Shown here: positions 48,590 through 57,354 of the stretch, piece after piece
Layout: each line of letters begins with the position of its first letter
Position numbering within the stretch: position 1 is the first letter of the stretch
NCBI RefSeq assembly: GCF_017301735.1
Contig: NZ_CP071090.1
Coordinates: forward strand, 6,624,001-6,688,000
Length of the DNA stretch: 64,000 bases
Direction: 5' to 3'
Origin: Pyxidicoccus parkwaysis
Lineage (GTDB): Bacteria > Myxococcota > Myxococcia > Myxococcales > Myxococcaceae
Made by a program: the position numbers and the translations under genes
Notes under the pieces: model-generated
What the model was told of the DNA's origin: nothing
Database searches by the model: none
The model's input: the letters and a program-made list of their open reading frames with translations, nothing else

Positions 48590-51064
48590 ATGCGCCTGCT
48601 CGCCCTCCTGCTGCTCCCCTCCCTCGCGGTGGCCCAGACGGGGGCCATCGACCGCGCCCAACAGCCCTCGCGCGGCGTGACGCTGCCGCCCACCGGCGCG
48701 GCCCTGGTGGACGAGGCCACCGCCCTCTCCCTCAACCCCGCCGGCCTCGGCTACGTGGGCGGCAGCCAGCTGTTCTACCTGCACGAGCGCAACCTCGTGC
48801 AGGACGGCGTGGGGGACGGCGTCTTCCTCGCCTCGCGCTTCCTCGGGCTGGGCGCCGGCCTCTCCATGGAGTGGGTGCGAGGCCGCGCCCAGCCGGACTA
48901 CCGCAAGACGTCGCTGGGCCTGTCCCTGGGCTCGCGCACGCTGCAGCTCGGCGGCGCGTGGCACGCCTTCAGCTCGGACGACGGCGACCTGGATGACCTG
49001 GACACCTTCGACCTGGGCCTCACCGCGCGCCCGGCGCGCGCGCTGTCGCTGGCGGCGGTGGTGAAGGACATCAACGCGCCCCACGAGGGCCCCTACGACT
49101 TGAAGCGCCAGTACAACTTCGGCCTGGGCGTGCGGCCCCTGGACGAGCGCTACACGCTGGGCGTGGACTGGCTCTTCTCCGAGGGGGCCTTCCGCCACGG
49201 GCAGGCCACGTACACGCTGAACGCGGAGGTGATTCCGGGCCTGCGCCTGGGCGCGGGCGTGTCCCACGGCTTCGTCAGCGGGGTGCCGCTGACGCTCCAG
49301 CTCGCGGCCACGGTGGACACGTCCGGCCTGGGCCTCACCTACGCGGTGGGCGGCACGCACGACGGGACGGACCACGTGGTGGCGCTGCGGCTGTCCACGG
49401 AAAGCTACCGCGCGCTGCGCCCGCCCGGTGGCGTGGTGACGCTGCTGGACCTCAACGACGAGCTGGCCGGCACCAGTCCCCTGTTCGCGGTGCTCGGCGC
49501 CAGCGGCACGGACCCGTACCTGAAGCTGACGCGGTGGCTGGAACTGGCCGCGAAGGACGAGCGACTGTCCGGCGTGGTGCTGAAGATGGAGGGGCTGCCC
49601 GGCGTCAGCTGGGGCAAGGCCGAGGAATTGCGCCAGGCGGTGCTGCGGCTGCGCGCGTCGGGCAAGAAGGTGATGGCGGTGCTGCTGTCCGCGGACGACG
49701 CGGGCTACTTCGTGGCCTCGGCGGCGGACAGAATCTACGCGGTGCCGGAGTCGATGCTGCCCATCAACGGGCTGGCGGCGCACCTCAACACCATTGGCGG
49801 GACGTTCCAGAAGCTGGGGGTGCAATGGGACGTGGCGCGCGTGGGCAAGTACAAGTCCGCCACGGAGCAGCTCGCCAACACCGAGCCCAGCGAGCCATGG
49901 AAGGAGCAGGTGAACGCGTACCTCGACACGCAGACGGCCTGGTACGAGAAGGGCGTGGCCGAGTCCCGCAAGCAGCCGCCCGAGCGGCTCCACCAGTTGT
50001 GGGCCACGGGGCTCGCCACCGCGAAACAGGCCCAGGAGCTGGGCTTTCTCGACGGCATCATCCTCCCCACCGAGCTGGACAAGAAGGTGCGGGAGTTGTT
50101 GCCGGACGCCCACTTCAGCACCACCTACGCGCCCAGGGACGAGCGCGAGGGGCGCTGGGGCCGCCGGCGCCGCATCGCCGTGGTGCCGGTGATTGGCACC
50201 ATCGCCGGGGGCCGCAGCCGCGAGGACCCGCTGGGCTTCAGCCAGATTGCCGGCGCGGAGACGGTGGTGCGGGCGCTGGAGCGCGCGCAGTCAGACCCGG
50301 GCGTGGTGGCCATCGTCGTGCGCGTGGACTCGGGCGGAGGCGACGTGCTGGCCTCGCACCTGATGTACCAGGCCGTCATGGACGCGGCGAAGCACAAGCC
50401 CGTCATCGCCTCCATGGGCGACGTGGCCGGCTCCGGCGGCTACTACGCGGCCATGGGCGCGCAGGAAATCTTCGCGCTGGCGCCCACGATTACCGGCAGC
50501 ATCGGCGTCTACTACGTGAAGCCCGCCCTCGAGGGGCTCCTGGGGGAGAAGCTCGGCGTCAGCCAGGTGAGCCTCACCCGCGGCCCGCTGTCGGACATGT
50601 TCGACACGTGGCGGCCGTGGACGCCGGAGGAGCAGAAGGCGGCGCAGGCGTGGGTGGATGCCTCGTACGACATCTTCATCACCGAGGTGGCCGCGCGGCG
50701 GAAGCTGGACAAGGCGAAGGTGGATGAAATCGCGCGCGGGCGCGTGTGGAGCGGCCAGGACGCACAGGCGCGCGGGTTGGTGGACAAGCTGGGCGGCCTG
50801 CCCGAGGCGCTGGACGCCGCGCGCACGCGGGCCGGCGTGCCCCGGGACGAGGAGCTGGACGTGGTCATCCTGGGCGAGGCGCGGGGCTTCTTCTCCGGCC
50901 TGGGCGGGGAGCCGGGCGTCCGGGCGGTGCTCTCCCTGCTGCCCGAGCCCCCTCCGTCCCTCCCCGAGCCGCTCCGCGCGCTGGCGCGCTCCGCGGGCCT
51001 CAACCTGGAGCTGCTCCAGCCGGGAATGAAGGCGATGATGCCCTTCACCCTCACGGTGCAGTGA
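48590..51064 (+). CDS. sppA: Signal peptide peptidase SppA fused to an outer-membrane-type beta-barrel
   Basis: A protein of 824 residues. After a signal peptide (about 1-15) residues 20-270 look like a beta-barrel of the PorV/FadL-like type: ALSLNPAGLGYVGG, then alternating strands such as LSMEWVRGRAQPDYRKTSLGLSLG. Residues about 280-800 are a full SppA (S49) protease with both repeats. The catalytic Lys is Lys422 in GKYKSATE and the nucleophile Ser615 in VAGSGGYYAAMGA. The usual single N-terminal anchor of SppA is replaced by the barrel, so the enzyme may be outer-membrane-bound. It cleaves residual signal or membrane peptides in other bacteria. Confidence 0.88.
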   Translation: MRLLALLLLPSLAVAQTGAIDRAQQPSRGVTLPPTGAALVDEATALSLNPAGLGYVGGSQLFYLHERNLVQDGVGDGVFLASRFLGLGAGLSMEWVRGRAQPDYRKTSLGLSLGSRTLQLGGAWHAFSSDDGDLDDLDTFDLGLTARPARALSLAAVVKDINAPHEGPYDLKRQYNFGLGVRPLDERYTLGVDWLFSEGAFRHGQATYTLNAEVIPGLRLGAGVSHGFVSGVPLTLQLAATVDTSGLGLTYAVGGTHDGTDHVVALRLSTESYRALRPPGGVVTLLDLNDELAGTSPLFAVLGASGTDPYLKLTRWLELAAKDERLSGVVLKMEGLPGVSWGKAEELRQAVLRLRASGKKVMAVLLSADDAGYFVASAADRIYAVPESMLPINGLAAHLNTIGGTFQKLGVQWDVARVGKYKSATEQLANTEPSEPWKEQVNAYLDTQTAWYEKGVAESRKQPPERLHQLWATGLATAKQAQELGFLDGIILPTELDKKVRELLPDAHFSTTYAPRDEREGRWGRRRRIAVVPVIGTIAGGRSREDPLGFSQIAGAETVVRALERAQSDPGVVAIVVRVDSGGGDVLASHLMYQAVMDAAKHKPVIASMGDVAGSGGYYAAMGAQEIFALAPTITGSIGVYYVKPALEGLLGEKLGVSQVSLTRGPLSDMFDTWRPWTPEEQKAAQAWVDASYDIFITEVAARRKLDKAKVDEIARGRVWSGQDAQARGLVDKLGGLPEALDAARTRAGVPRDEELDVVILGEARGFFSGLGGEPGVRAVLSLLPEPPPSLPEPLRALARSAGLNLELLQPGMKAMMPFTLTVQ

Positions 51065-51092
51065 GGTCGTCCTCCCAACACCGGAGTGAAGC

Positions 51093-51122
51093 GGGGGCGA
51101 AAAAACCGGCGGCGTCGCCCCC
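51093..51122 (+). terminator. Terminator after sppA
   Basis: GGGGGCGA (51093-51100) pairs with TCGCCCCC (51115-51122), eight perfect pairs with a 14-base loop; a T-rich stretch (CTGTTAGTGTTGT) follows. Confidence 0.6.
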
Positions 51123-51144
51123 GGCCTCTGTTAGTGTTGTCCAT

Positions 51145-51231
51145 GCACCCCGGTCGGCCCCGGGCCGCCAGGGTGCTTCAGGGACCGGCGGTTCGGCCTG
51201 CTCGTCTCAAGGCCCCGCGCCCGGCACCCTG
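51145..51231 (+). promoter_or_regulatory. Structured leader of rho with alternative pairings
   Basis: CAGGGTGC at 51169-51176 can pair downstream with GCACCCTG (51224-51231, eight perfect pairs). Its GGGTGC part can instead pair upstream with GCACCC (51145-51150, six pairs) enclosing a GGCC-CCG-GGCC hairpin. The two folds exclude each other. Autoregulation of rho through its leader is known in E. coli, but this fold is only predicted here by eye. Confidence 0.4.
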
Positions 51232-51308
51232 TCCCACAGCCTGAGTCACCCTGCGTCTCCGCCTCCTCCGGGATGGCCTGCATGGGACGCGCGCAGTCTG
51301 GAAACCCC

Positions 51309-52865
51309 ATGAGCGAAAACCCCGATAACCGCGACCCTCGTGAAGCCCCACCGATGCCCATGGCCGCCCGGCCCGCGCCTCCGCCCGAAGCGGACGACGA
51401 CGGCGGCGACGAGGGCGACGACGAGGGTCCCGACGAGGGCGATGCCGCGGGCGCCGGTGGCCCCATGGCCGCGGGCGGCCCCGGGCAGCCCGGTCAGCAG
51501 GGCGGCCGCCGCCGCCGCCGTCGCCGCCGCCGTCGTGGCGCGCAGGTCCTCTTCACCCCGGACGGCCAGGCCTACCGGATGCAGCCCGGCCAGGACGGGC
51601 AGCAGGTCCAGGTCTTCCTGACGCCGCAGGAGGTGGAGCAGTACCGCCAGCGCCAGGCTCAGCAGCAGCAACAGCAGCAGCAGGGCGGCCAGCCGCAGCA
51701 GCAGCACCACCATCAGCAGCAGCGCCAGCAGCACGGCGGGCCGCAGCACCAGGCCGCGCCGCAGTCCAACCTGGCCCCGGTGGAGGGCGTGCTGGACACG
51801 GAGGCGAAGGGCCCCAACGCCTTCCTCCGCCAGGTGAAGCGCAACCTCCTGGCCGCGCCGGATGACCCGGAGCTGCCCAAGAATCTGGTGCAGAAGCTGC
51901 GGCTGCGTCAGGGCCAGTACCTCACGGCCTTCGCGCAGATGCGCGGCAACAAGGGCATCGTCCAGCGCGTGGACACGGTGGACGGCCGGCCGCTGGAGGG
52001 CGCCCCGCGCCTGCCGCACTTCGCGGACCTGACGTCGGTGGACCCCACCGAGCGGCTCAAGCTGGAGAGCGGCCACAAGGAGATGGTGACGCGCGTCCTG
52101 GACCTGATTTCGCCCATCGGCAAGGGTCAGCGCGCGCTCATCGTCGCCCCGCCGAAGACGGGAAAGACAATCATGCTCCAGCGCATCGCCCAGGCGGTGC
52201 TCTCCAACCACCCCGAGTGCCACGTCATGGTGGTGCTCATCGACGAGCGTCCGGAAGAAGTGACGGACATGCGCCGGAGCATCAAGGCCGAGGTGCTGGC
52301 GTCCAGCTCGGACCGGCCCACGGCGGACCACCTCAAGGTGGCGGAGCTCGCGCTGGAGCGCGCGCGCCGGCTGGTGGAGACCGGCAAGGACGTGGTGATT
52401 CTGCTCGACTCGATTACGCGCCTGGCGCGCGCCTTCAACAAGGAAATCGACAACTCGGGCCGCACGCTGTCGGGCGGCGTGGACAGCCGCGCGCTGGAGC
52501 GCCCCAAGCGCATCTTCGGCGCCGCGCGCGCGACGGAAGAGGCGGGCTCGCTGACCATCATCGGCACGGCGCTCATCGACACCGGCAGCCGCATGGACGA
52601 GGTCATCTTCGAGGAGTTCAAGGGCACGGGTAACTCCGAAGTCACCCTGGACCGCCTGCTCGCGGAGAAGCGCGTCTTCCCGGCCATCAACATCGCCCAG
52701 TCCGGCACGCGCAAGGAGGAGAAGCTCTTCACGCAGCGCGAGTACGAGAAGGTGAAGAAGCTGCGGCAGATGCTCTTCGCCGTGAAGCCGGTGGAGGCCA
52801 TGGAGGCGCTCGTCAAGCGGCTGTCCCGCTACACGTACAACGACGAGTTCCTGGACGAGCTGTAG
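51309..52865 (+). CDS. rho: Transcription termination factor Rho, unusual N-terminus
   Basis: RNA-dependent hexameric helicase that ends transcription, 518 residues. The ATPase half is canonical: Walker A APPKTGKT (280-287), VVLIDERPEEVTDM, LLDSITRLARAFN, the Q/R-loop region GGVDSRALERPKR and EEFKGTGNSEVTLDR. The N-terminal 160 residues are low-complexity: acidic Gly/Asp-rich, a run of ten Arg near 78-87, then a Gln/His tract near 125-155. The primary RNA-binding OB-like segment is diverged (KGPNAFLRQ where Rho normally has DGFGFLR). The ATG at 51309 is chosen; the frame opens 12 codons earlier. Confidence 0.9.
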   Translation: MSENPDNRDPREAPPMPMAARPAPPPEADDDGGDEGDDEGPDEGDAAGAGGPMAAGGPGQPGQQGGRRRRRRRRRRGAQVLFTPDGQAYRMQPGQDGQQVQVFLTPQEVEQYRQRQAQQQQQQQQGGQPQQQHHHQQQRQQHGGPQHQAAPQSNLAPVEGVLDTEAKGPNAFLRQVKRNLLAAPDDPELPKNLVQKLRLRQGQYLTAFAQMRGNKGIVQRVDTVDGRPLEGAPRLPHFADLTSVDPTERLKLESGHKEMVTRVLDLISPIGKGQRALIVAPPKTGKTIMLQRIAQAVLSNHPECHVMVVLIDERPEEVTDMRRSIKAEVLASSSDRPTADHLKVAELALERARRLVETGKDVVILLDSITRLARAFNKEIDNSGRTLSGGVDSRALERPKRIFGAARATEEAGSLTIIGTALIDTGSRMDEVIFEEFKGTGNSEVTLDRLLAEKRVFPAINIAQSGTRKEEKLFTQREYEKVKKLRQMLFAVKPVEAMEALVKRLSRYTYNDEFLDEL

Positions 52866-52917
52866 TCGCTCTTCCGGGGGGTGGTGTGGCGGGCCCGGGT
52901 TTGCGTAAGGTGGCGGC

Positions 52918-53187
52918 ATGATTCAGGGCTCGGGCCGCTGCCACTACCACCCGGAGCGCGCCGGCCTCGGCGTCTGCGTGGAGTGCCGGCGCGTCATCTG
53001 CCGGGAGTGCACCACGCAGTTCGAGGGCATCAACCGCTGCGCGAGCTGCCTGGACAAGCGCCTCAAGGCGCTGGAGGGCCCGGGCGAGCGGCGCGAGTGG
53101 ACGCCGGGCAACGTGGTGCTGGCGCTGGTGGGGGTGGGCCTCGTCTGGGGCGCCATCCTCCTCGTCTCGCAGATGGCGGCGAGCTAG
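52918..53187 (+). CDS. Small B-box zinc-finger membrane protein
   Basis: A protein of 89 residues. The first 45 residues hold a B-box/treble-clef-like zinc pattern: CHYHPERAG, CVECRRVICRECTTQF and CASC, with eight Cys/His candidates. One C-terminal membrane helix (about 63-85, VLALVGVGLVWGAILLVSQ) follows. The start is three bases before the end of the preceding gap, and the next gene begins three bases after the stop, so it leads the DUF4129-MoxR operon. Role unknown; it may be a membrane-tethered adaptor. Confidence 0.8.
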   Translation: MIQGSGRCHYHPERAGLGVCVECRRVICRECTTQFEGINRCASCLDKRLKALEGPGERREWTPGNVVLALVGVGLVWGAILLVSQMAAS

Positions 53188-53190
53188 CGC

Positions 53191-55083
53191 ATGGCCGTCT
53201 CCGCACTCGAGCTGCGCCCCCGGGGCGCGGTGGCCCTGATGGACGCGGCGCTGCGCCTGTGCGCGCGCAACACCGGCGTCTGGGCCCTCACGCTTCCCGG
53301 CGGCGCGGCCGTCATCGCCGCGGTGCTGTACCTCTCCGAGGCGGTCCGCATGGGCCGGCCGCTCGCCCTGCCCTCGCTGGCGCTGACGCTGGCGTGGTTC
53401 CTCCGCGGGCTGTGCCAGGGCGCCTCGTGCCACTACGTGCAGGAGGTGCTGCTGGGCACGAAGGGCGAGCCCGCGGCGTGGGCCTCCATGCGCGCCGCGC
53501 TGGGCCGCACGCCCGGCCTCTTCATCGCGGTGGCGTACCTCTTCGTCTTCAACACGCTGGTGATGACGCTGTCGGTGGGCATCGGCTTCTTCGTCTTCGC
53601 CGCGCAGGGCGTGGGCTACGCGGCGATGATGCAGGGCAAGGGCAGCCCGCTGAAGCTGTATGGCCTGTGCTCGCGGCTGCTCGGCCCGGCGCGCGGCACC
53701 GCAGTGATGGTGCGCATGCTGATGGGCGTGCAGCTGCTGGCCTTCCTCAACCTGCACATCGCGGTGAACTTCATCCTCATCCTCGCCCGCAAGCTGGTGG
53801 GCATCGACCTGACCTTCGCGGAGCGCTTCGCCTCGTTGGACACGCCGCCGTGGCTGCTGTTCCTCGCGGCCGCGACGTTCGCCCTCTTCGAGCCGGTGCG
53901 TGCCGCGCTGGCCACGCTGCTCCTGGTGGACGGGCGCGTGCGGCAGGAAGGGTTGGATTTGCTCGCCGCCGTGCAGCAGCTCCCCGCGCGCAACACGGGC
54001 CGGCCGCTGGGCTCGCGGAGCGCGGCGGTGCTGGCGGCGGTGCTCGGCGCGGGGCTGCTGCTGGCGGGCGCCCCCGCGTGGGCGGAGGGTGCGCCCCGGG
54101 CCCCCATCGCGTCGTCGCGGGACGCCGTGAAGCGGCTGGGCGCCGTGGCCGCGTCCTGCGAGTCGGACGGCCTCTCGAAGGACCCGCGCTTCGAGTCGCT
54201 GGGCGCGCTGGGCCCCGCGGAGGCGGGCAAGCTGGAGCGGCTGGTGCGCACGGTGGAGCGCCAGGCCCTGGACGAGGAGGACTGCGACACCGCCATGGCC
54301 TCGCTGGAGCGGGGGCTCGAGCAGGCGCGGGGCACCGTCGAGGCGCAGGCGAAGACGGATGCGCGGGTGGCCTCGGCGCGGGCGAAGGACATCCTCGCGC
54401 GTCCGGAGTTCGCGGTGGCGCCGCCGAAGGCGGAGAAGGACGCGAAGGAAGACACCGTGCCGCCGGAGCCACCGAATTGGTGGAAGCGCTTCATCAACTG
54501 GCTGGGTGAGTTCCTCAAGAAGCTCTTCGAGCGCGAAGAGGCCCCGCCACCGAGGGATTCCGCCCAGTGGGTCAGCGGACAGACGGTGGCCAACGCGCTC
54601 GTCATGCTGTTGGTGACGCTGACGGTGCTGGTGCTGGCGGGGCTGCTGCTCATGTACCTCAACAAGGGGAAGAAGCAGGCGGACGGGGCCGGGCTGGAGG
54701 TGTCCACGCTGGACGCCGCGGCGCTGGCGGGAGACCCGGCGCATGCGCTCTCCCGCCCGCCCGAGGGCTGGGCGCACCTGGCCGACGAGCTGGCAGCGAA
54801 GGGCGAGTACCGCGAGGCGGTGCGCAGCCTCTACCTGGCGCTGCTGTCCCGGCTGCACCGCGACGGGGCGATTCTGTACGACGTGACGCTGAGCAACTGG
54901 GACTACCTGCGCCAGTTCCGCGGCCGCTCGGATTGGAAGCCGCCCTTCCGCGAGCTGACGCGCCGCTTCGACTTCGCCTGGTACGGCAACGTGCCGGTGG
55001 GCGCGGAGGGCTACCGCGAGTTCCGCGCGCTCACCGCGCCGCTGCTGGCCGCGCCCGCTCCGACGGAGGCCGCCGGTGCGTGA
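53191..55083 (+). CDS. DUF4129-domain multi-pass membrane protein
   Basis: A protein of 630 residues. The N-terminal third is a set of about six hydrophobic helices (residues 30-260); a further helix lies near 280-297 (VLAAVLGAGLLLAGAPAWA), then a soluble helical segment, a Pro/Glu linker, another membrane helix near 470-488 and a C-terminal DUF4129 domain (YREAVRSLYLALLSRLHRDG, FRELTRRFDFAWYGN). DUF4129 proteins regularly accompany MoxR ATPases and DUF58 proteins, as here. Its stop lies inside the next gene (eight-base overlap). Confidence 0.82.
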   Translation: MAVSALELRPRGAVALMDAALRLCARNTGVWALTLPGGAAVIAAVLYLSEAVRMGRPLALPSLALTLAWFLRGLCQGASCHYVQEVLLGTKGEPAAWASMRAALGRTPGLFIAVAYLFVFNTLVMTLSVGIGFFVFAAQGVGYAAMMQGKGSPLKLYGLCSRLLGPARGTAVMVRMLMGVQLLAFLNLHIAVNFILILARKLVGIDLTFAERFASLDTPPWLLFLAAATFALFEPVRAALATLLLVDGRVRQEGLDLLAAVQQLPARNTGRPLGSRSAAVLAAVLGAGLLLAGAPAWAEGAPRAPIASSRDAVKRLGAVAASCESDGLSKDPRFESLGALGPAEAGKLERLVRTVERQALDEEDCDTAMASLERGLEQARGTVEAQAKTDARVASARAKDILARPEFAVAPPKAEKDAKEDTVPPEPPNWWKRFINWLGEFLKKLFEREEAPPPRDSAQWVSGQTVANALVMLLVTLTVLVLAGLLLMYLNKGKKQADGAGLEVSTLDAAALAGDPAHALSRPPEGWAHLADELAAKGEYREAVRSLYLALLSRLHRDGAILYDVTLSNWDYLRQFRGRSDWKPPFRELTRRFDFAWYGNVPVGAEGYREFRALTAPLLAAPAPTEAAGA

Positions 55084-56359
55084 CCGCTTCCCGCTGCTGG
55101 TGGTGGGCGGCCTGGTGCTCACCGTGGTGCTCGGCGTCTTCCTCGTGAAGAGCGCGCAGCGCGGCGAGTTCGCCGACACGCTGTCCACCTTCCGCGCCCA
55201 GGAGGACGGCGCGCGCGCCCTCTTCCTGCTGGCCCAGGAGAGCGGCCTGCCCGTGGCCCGCCGCATGGCGGACCTGCGCCTCATGACGGGGCAGCAGGGC
55301 ACGCCCGTGCTGCTCGCGGTGGAGGTGGAGGACGCATACGAGGCGGACCCGGACCAGACGCAGCTCGCCGCCGAGCCCGACGCAGGCCTCGAGGACGAAG
55401 ACGTCCCGCGCACCGGCTTCAACGCCTTCCGCGCCGCGGCGCTCGACGACACCGAGTACAAGCAACTGCTGGAGCACGTGCGCAACGGCGGCACGCTCGT
55501 CTATGTGCCGTGGGGCTCGCGGGAGAACCCGCTGCTGGACGCGCTGGAGGTGAAGCTCTTCAAGGCGGACACCACGCTGCCCATGCGCACGCTGGTGCCG
55601 CCGCTGCCCACGCCGTACACGCTGGGCGTGGAGCGCGTGGAGGCCAAGGTGCAGGCCTACCTGACGCTGCCGGCCCATGCGGTGCCCGTGCTGGAGGATG
55701 ACCGACTGGGCCAGGTGGTGGCGGCGGTGGTGCCGCACGGCCAGGGCCGCGTGCTGGTGGTGGGCGCGCCGGAGCTGGCGATGAACCGGGCGCTGGCGCG
55801 CGCGGACAACGCGCAGTTCTGGCTGAGCGCGCTGGCCGCCATGGGCCCCGGCCCGTACGAGTTCGACGAGTTCCACCACGGCTTCACCAACGAGCGCTCG
55901 GTGGTGGACTTCGCGCGGCGCTATGGCCTGCACTTCGCGGTGGCGCAGCTGCTGCTGGGCGTGACGCTGTGGTCCGTCTCGCTGAAGCGCTTCGGCCGCC
56001 CCCATCCGCCTCCCGAGTCCGTGCGCGTGGGCGCCACCGACGCCCTCTTCGCCATGGGCCGCCTGTACCGCGAGGGCCGGCACCACGCGTTCGCCGCGGG
56101 CCTCATCGCGAAGGGCCTCACGCAGGAACTGGCCCTGCACGCGGGCCTGCCCGCGCACTCGCCCGCCACCTCGGTGGCGCAGGGGCTGCGCGAGCGGGGC
56201 CGCGATGATTTGGCGAAGGGACTCCAGGCCGTGGCCGTCCAGGCGGACACGGTGTCGAGCGACTCCGACCTCCAGCAGCTCGCCGCCAACGCGGCGGGGC
56301 TGCGGCAACGACTCCACACCGCCGGCGCGGGCCGGCGCAGCACTCCCGGAACGACATGA
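55076..56359 (+). CDS. DUF4350-domain membrane protein
   Basis: A protein of 427 residues starting at a GTG that overlaps the previous stop. One N-terminal membrane helix (about 6-24) precedes a periplasmic ThuA/DUF4350-type domain (SAQRGEFADTLSTFRAQEDGARALFLLAQESGLPV, VRNGGTLVYVPWG, ADNAQFWLSALAAMGPG, FDEFHHGF). A second membrane helix lies near 286-303 (FAVAQLLLGVTLWSVSLKRFG) and a helical cytoplasmic tail follows. Standard member of the MoxR/DUF58/DUF4129 gene set. Overlaps the moxR start by ATGA. Confidence 0.82.
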   Translation: MRDRFPLLVVGGLVLTVVLGVFLVKSAQRGEFADTLSTFRAQEDGARALFLLAQESGLPVARRMADLRLMTGQQGTPVLLAVEVEDAYEADPDQTQLAAEPDAGLEDEDVPRTGFNAFRAAALDDTEYKQLLEHVRNGGTLVYVPWGSRENPLLDALEVKLFKADTTLPMRTLVPPLPTPYTLGVERVEAKVQAYLTLPAHAVPVLEDDRLGQVVAAVVPHGQGRVLVVGAPELAMNRALARADNAQFWLSALAAMGPGPYEFDEFHHGFTNERSVVDFARRYGLHFAVAQLLLGVTLWSVSLKRFGRPHPPPESVRVGATDALFAMGRLYREGRHHAFAAGLIAKGLTQELALHAGLPAHSPATSVAQGLRERGRDDLAKGLQAVAVQADTVSSDSDLQQLAANAAGLRQRLHTAGAGRRSTPGTT

Positions 56360-57354
56360 ACGTCACCGATACCGCTCCCTCCCTCGCCTCCCGCGGCAAC
56401 GCCGTGCAGGCCGCCCATGCCATCCGCGAGGGCGTGCTGAACGAGGTGCGCAAGGCCGTCGTCGGTCAGGACGAGGCCCTCGAGTTGATGCTGTGCGGCC
56501 TCATCGCCGGTGGCCACGTGCTGCTGGAGGGCGTGCCCGGCGTGGCGAAGACGCTGATGGCCAAGGCGCTCTCGCGCAGCATCGGCGCGGACTTCAAGCG
56601 CATCCAATTCACCCCGGACCTGATGCCCGCGGACATCCTCGGCACCAGCGTGTTCGATTTGAAGTCGCAGTCCTTCGTGCTGGTGCGCGGCCCCATCTTC
56701 ACGGACCTGCTGCTGGCGGACGAAATCAACCGCGCTCCCGCGAAGACGCAGTCCGCGCTGCTGGAGGCCATGCAGGAGCGCGGCGTGTCGCTGGAGGGAC
56801 GCAACCTCGCGCTGTCGCCCCTCTTCACGGTGTTCGCCACGCAGAACCCGGTGGAGTCCGAGGGCACGTACCCGCTGCCCGAGGCGCAGCTGGACCGCTT
56901 CCTGCTGAAGATTGAGGTGGGCTACCCGGCGCCGGAGGAGGAGGACGCGATTCTGGCCTCGGTGCACCGGGGCTTCGACTCGGGAGACCTGCAGCGCGCG
57001 GGCGTCAACGCGGCGGTGACGAAGGACGGCCTGCTGGCGGCGCGCGCGGCGCTCAACGAGGTGACGGTGGAGCCGCCCGTGCTGGCGTACGTCCGCAAGC
57101 TGGTGGCGGCCACGCGCTCGTCCTCTCGCATCCGGTTGGGGGCGGGCCCGCGCGCGGGCGTGCACCTGCTGCTCGCGGCGAAGGCGCTGGCGGCGCTGCG
57201 CGGACGCGGCTTCGTCACGCCGGACGACGTGCGCTTCCTGGCGGGCCCGGTGCTGAAGCACCGCCTGCTGCTGTCGCCGGACGCGGAGCTGGACGGGGCC
57301 ACGCCGTCGGACGCGCTGCGCGAGGTGGTGCAGGGGGTGGAGGTCCCGCGTTGA
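56356..57354 (+). CDS. MoxR-family AAA+ ATPase
   Basis: A chaperone-like ATPase of 332 residues that works with VWA/DUF58 partners. Walker A LEGVPGVAKT near 57-66, Walker B LLLADEINRAP, sensor 1 in VFATQNPVE, the EGTYPLPEAQLDRF segment and the C-terminal lid domain are complete. Start and stop overlap both neighbours by four bases, so the order DUF4129-DUF4350-MoxR-DUF58 is a single coupled unit. Confidence 0.94.
   Translation: MNVTDTAPSLASRGNAVQAAHAIREGVLNEVRKAVVGQDEALELMLCGLIAGGHVLLEGVPGVAKTLMAKALSRSIGADFKRIQFTPDLMPADILGTSVFDLKSQSFVLVRGPIFTDLLLADEINRAPAKTQSALLEAMQERGVSLEGRNLALSPLFTVFATQNPVESEGTYPLPEAQLDRFLLKIEVGYPAPEEEDAILASVHRGFDSGDLQRAGVNAAVTKDGLLAARAALNEVTVEPPVLAYVRKLVAATRSSSRIRLGAGPRAGVHLLLAAKALAALRGRGFVTPDDVRFLAGPVLKHRLLLSPDAELDGATPSDALREVVQGVEVPR

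Noticed and set aside
45731..50113. Very long minus-strand open frame opposite the PEGA and sppA genes
   Set aside because: Same antisense artefact of G/C third-position bias; no domain or start signal.
51143..51244. 33-codon upstream ORF in the rho leader
   Set aside because: Arg/Pro/Ala composition is what random high-GC sequence gives, with no amino-acid bias relevant to rho; no ribosome-binding site. Kept only as leader sequence.
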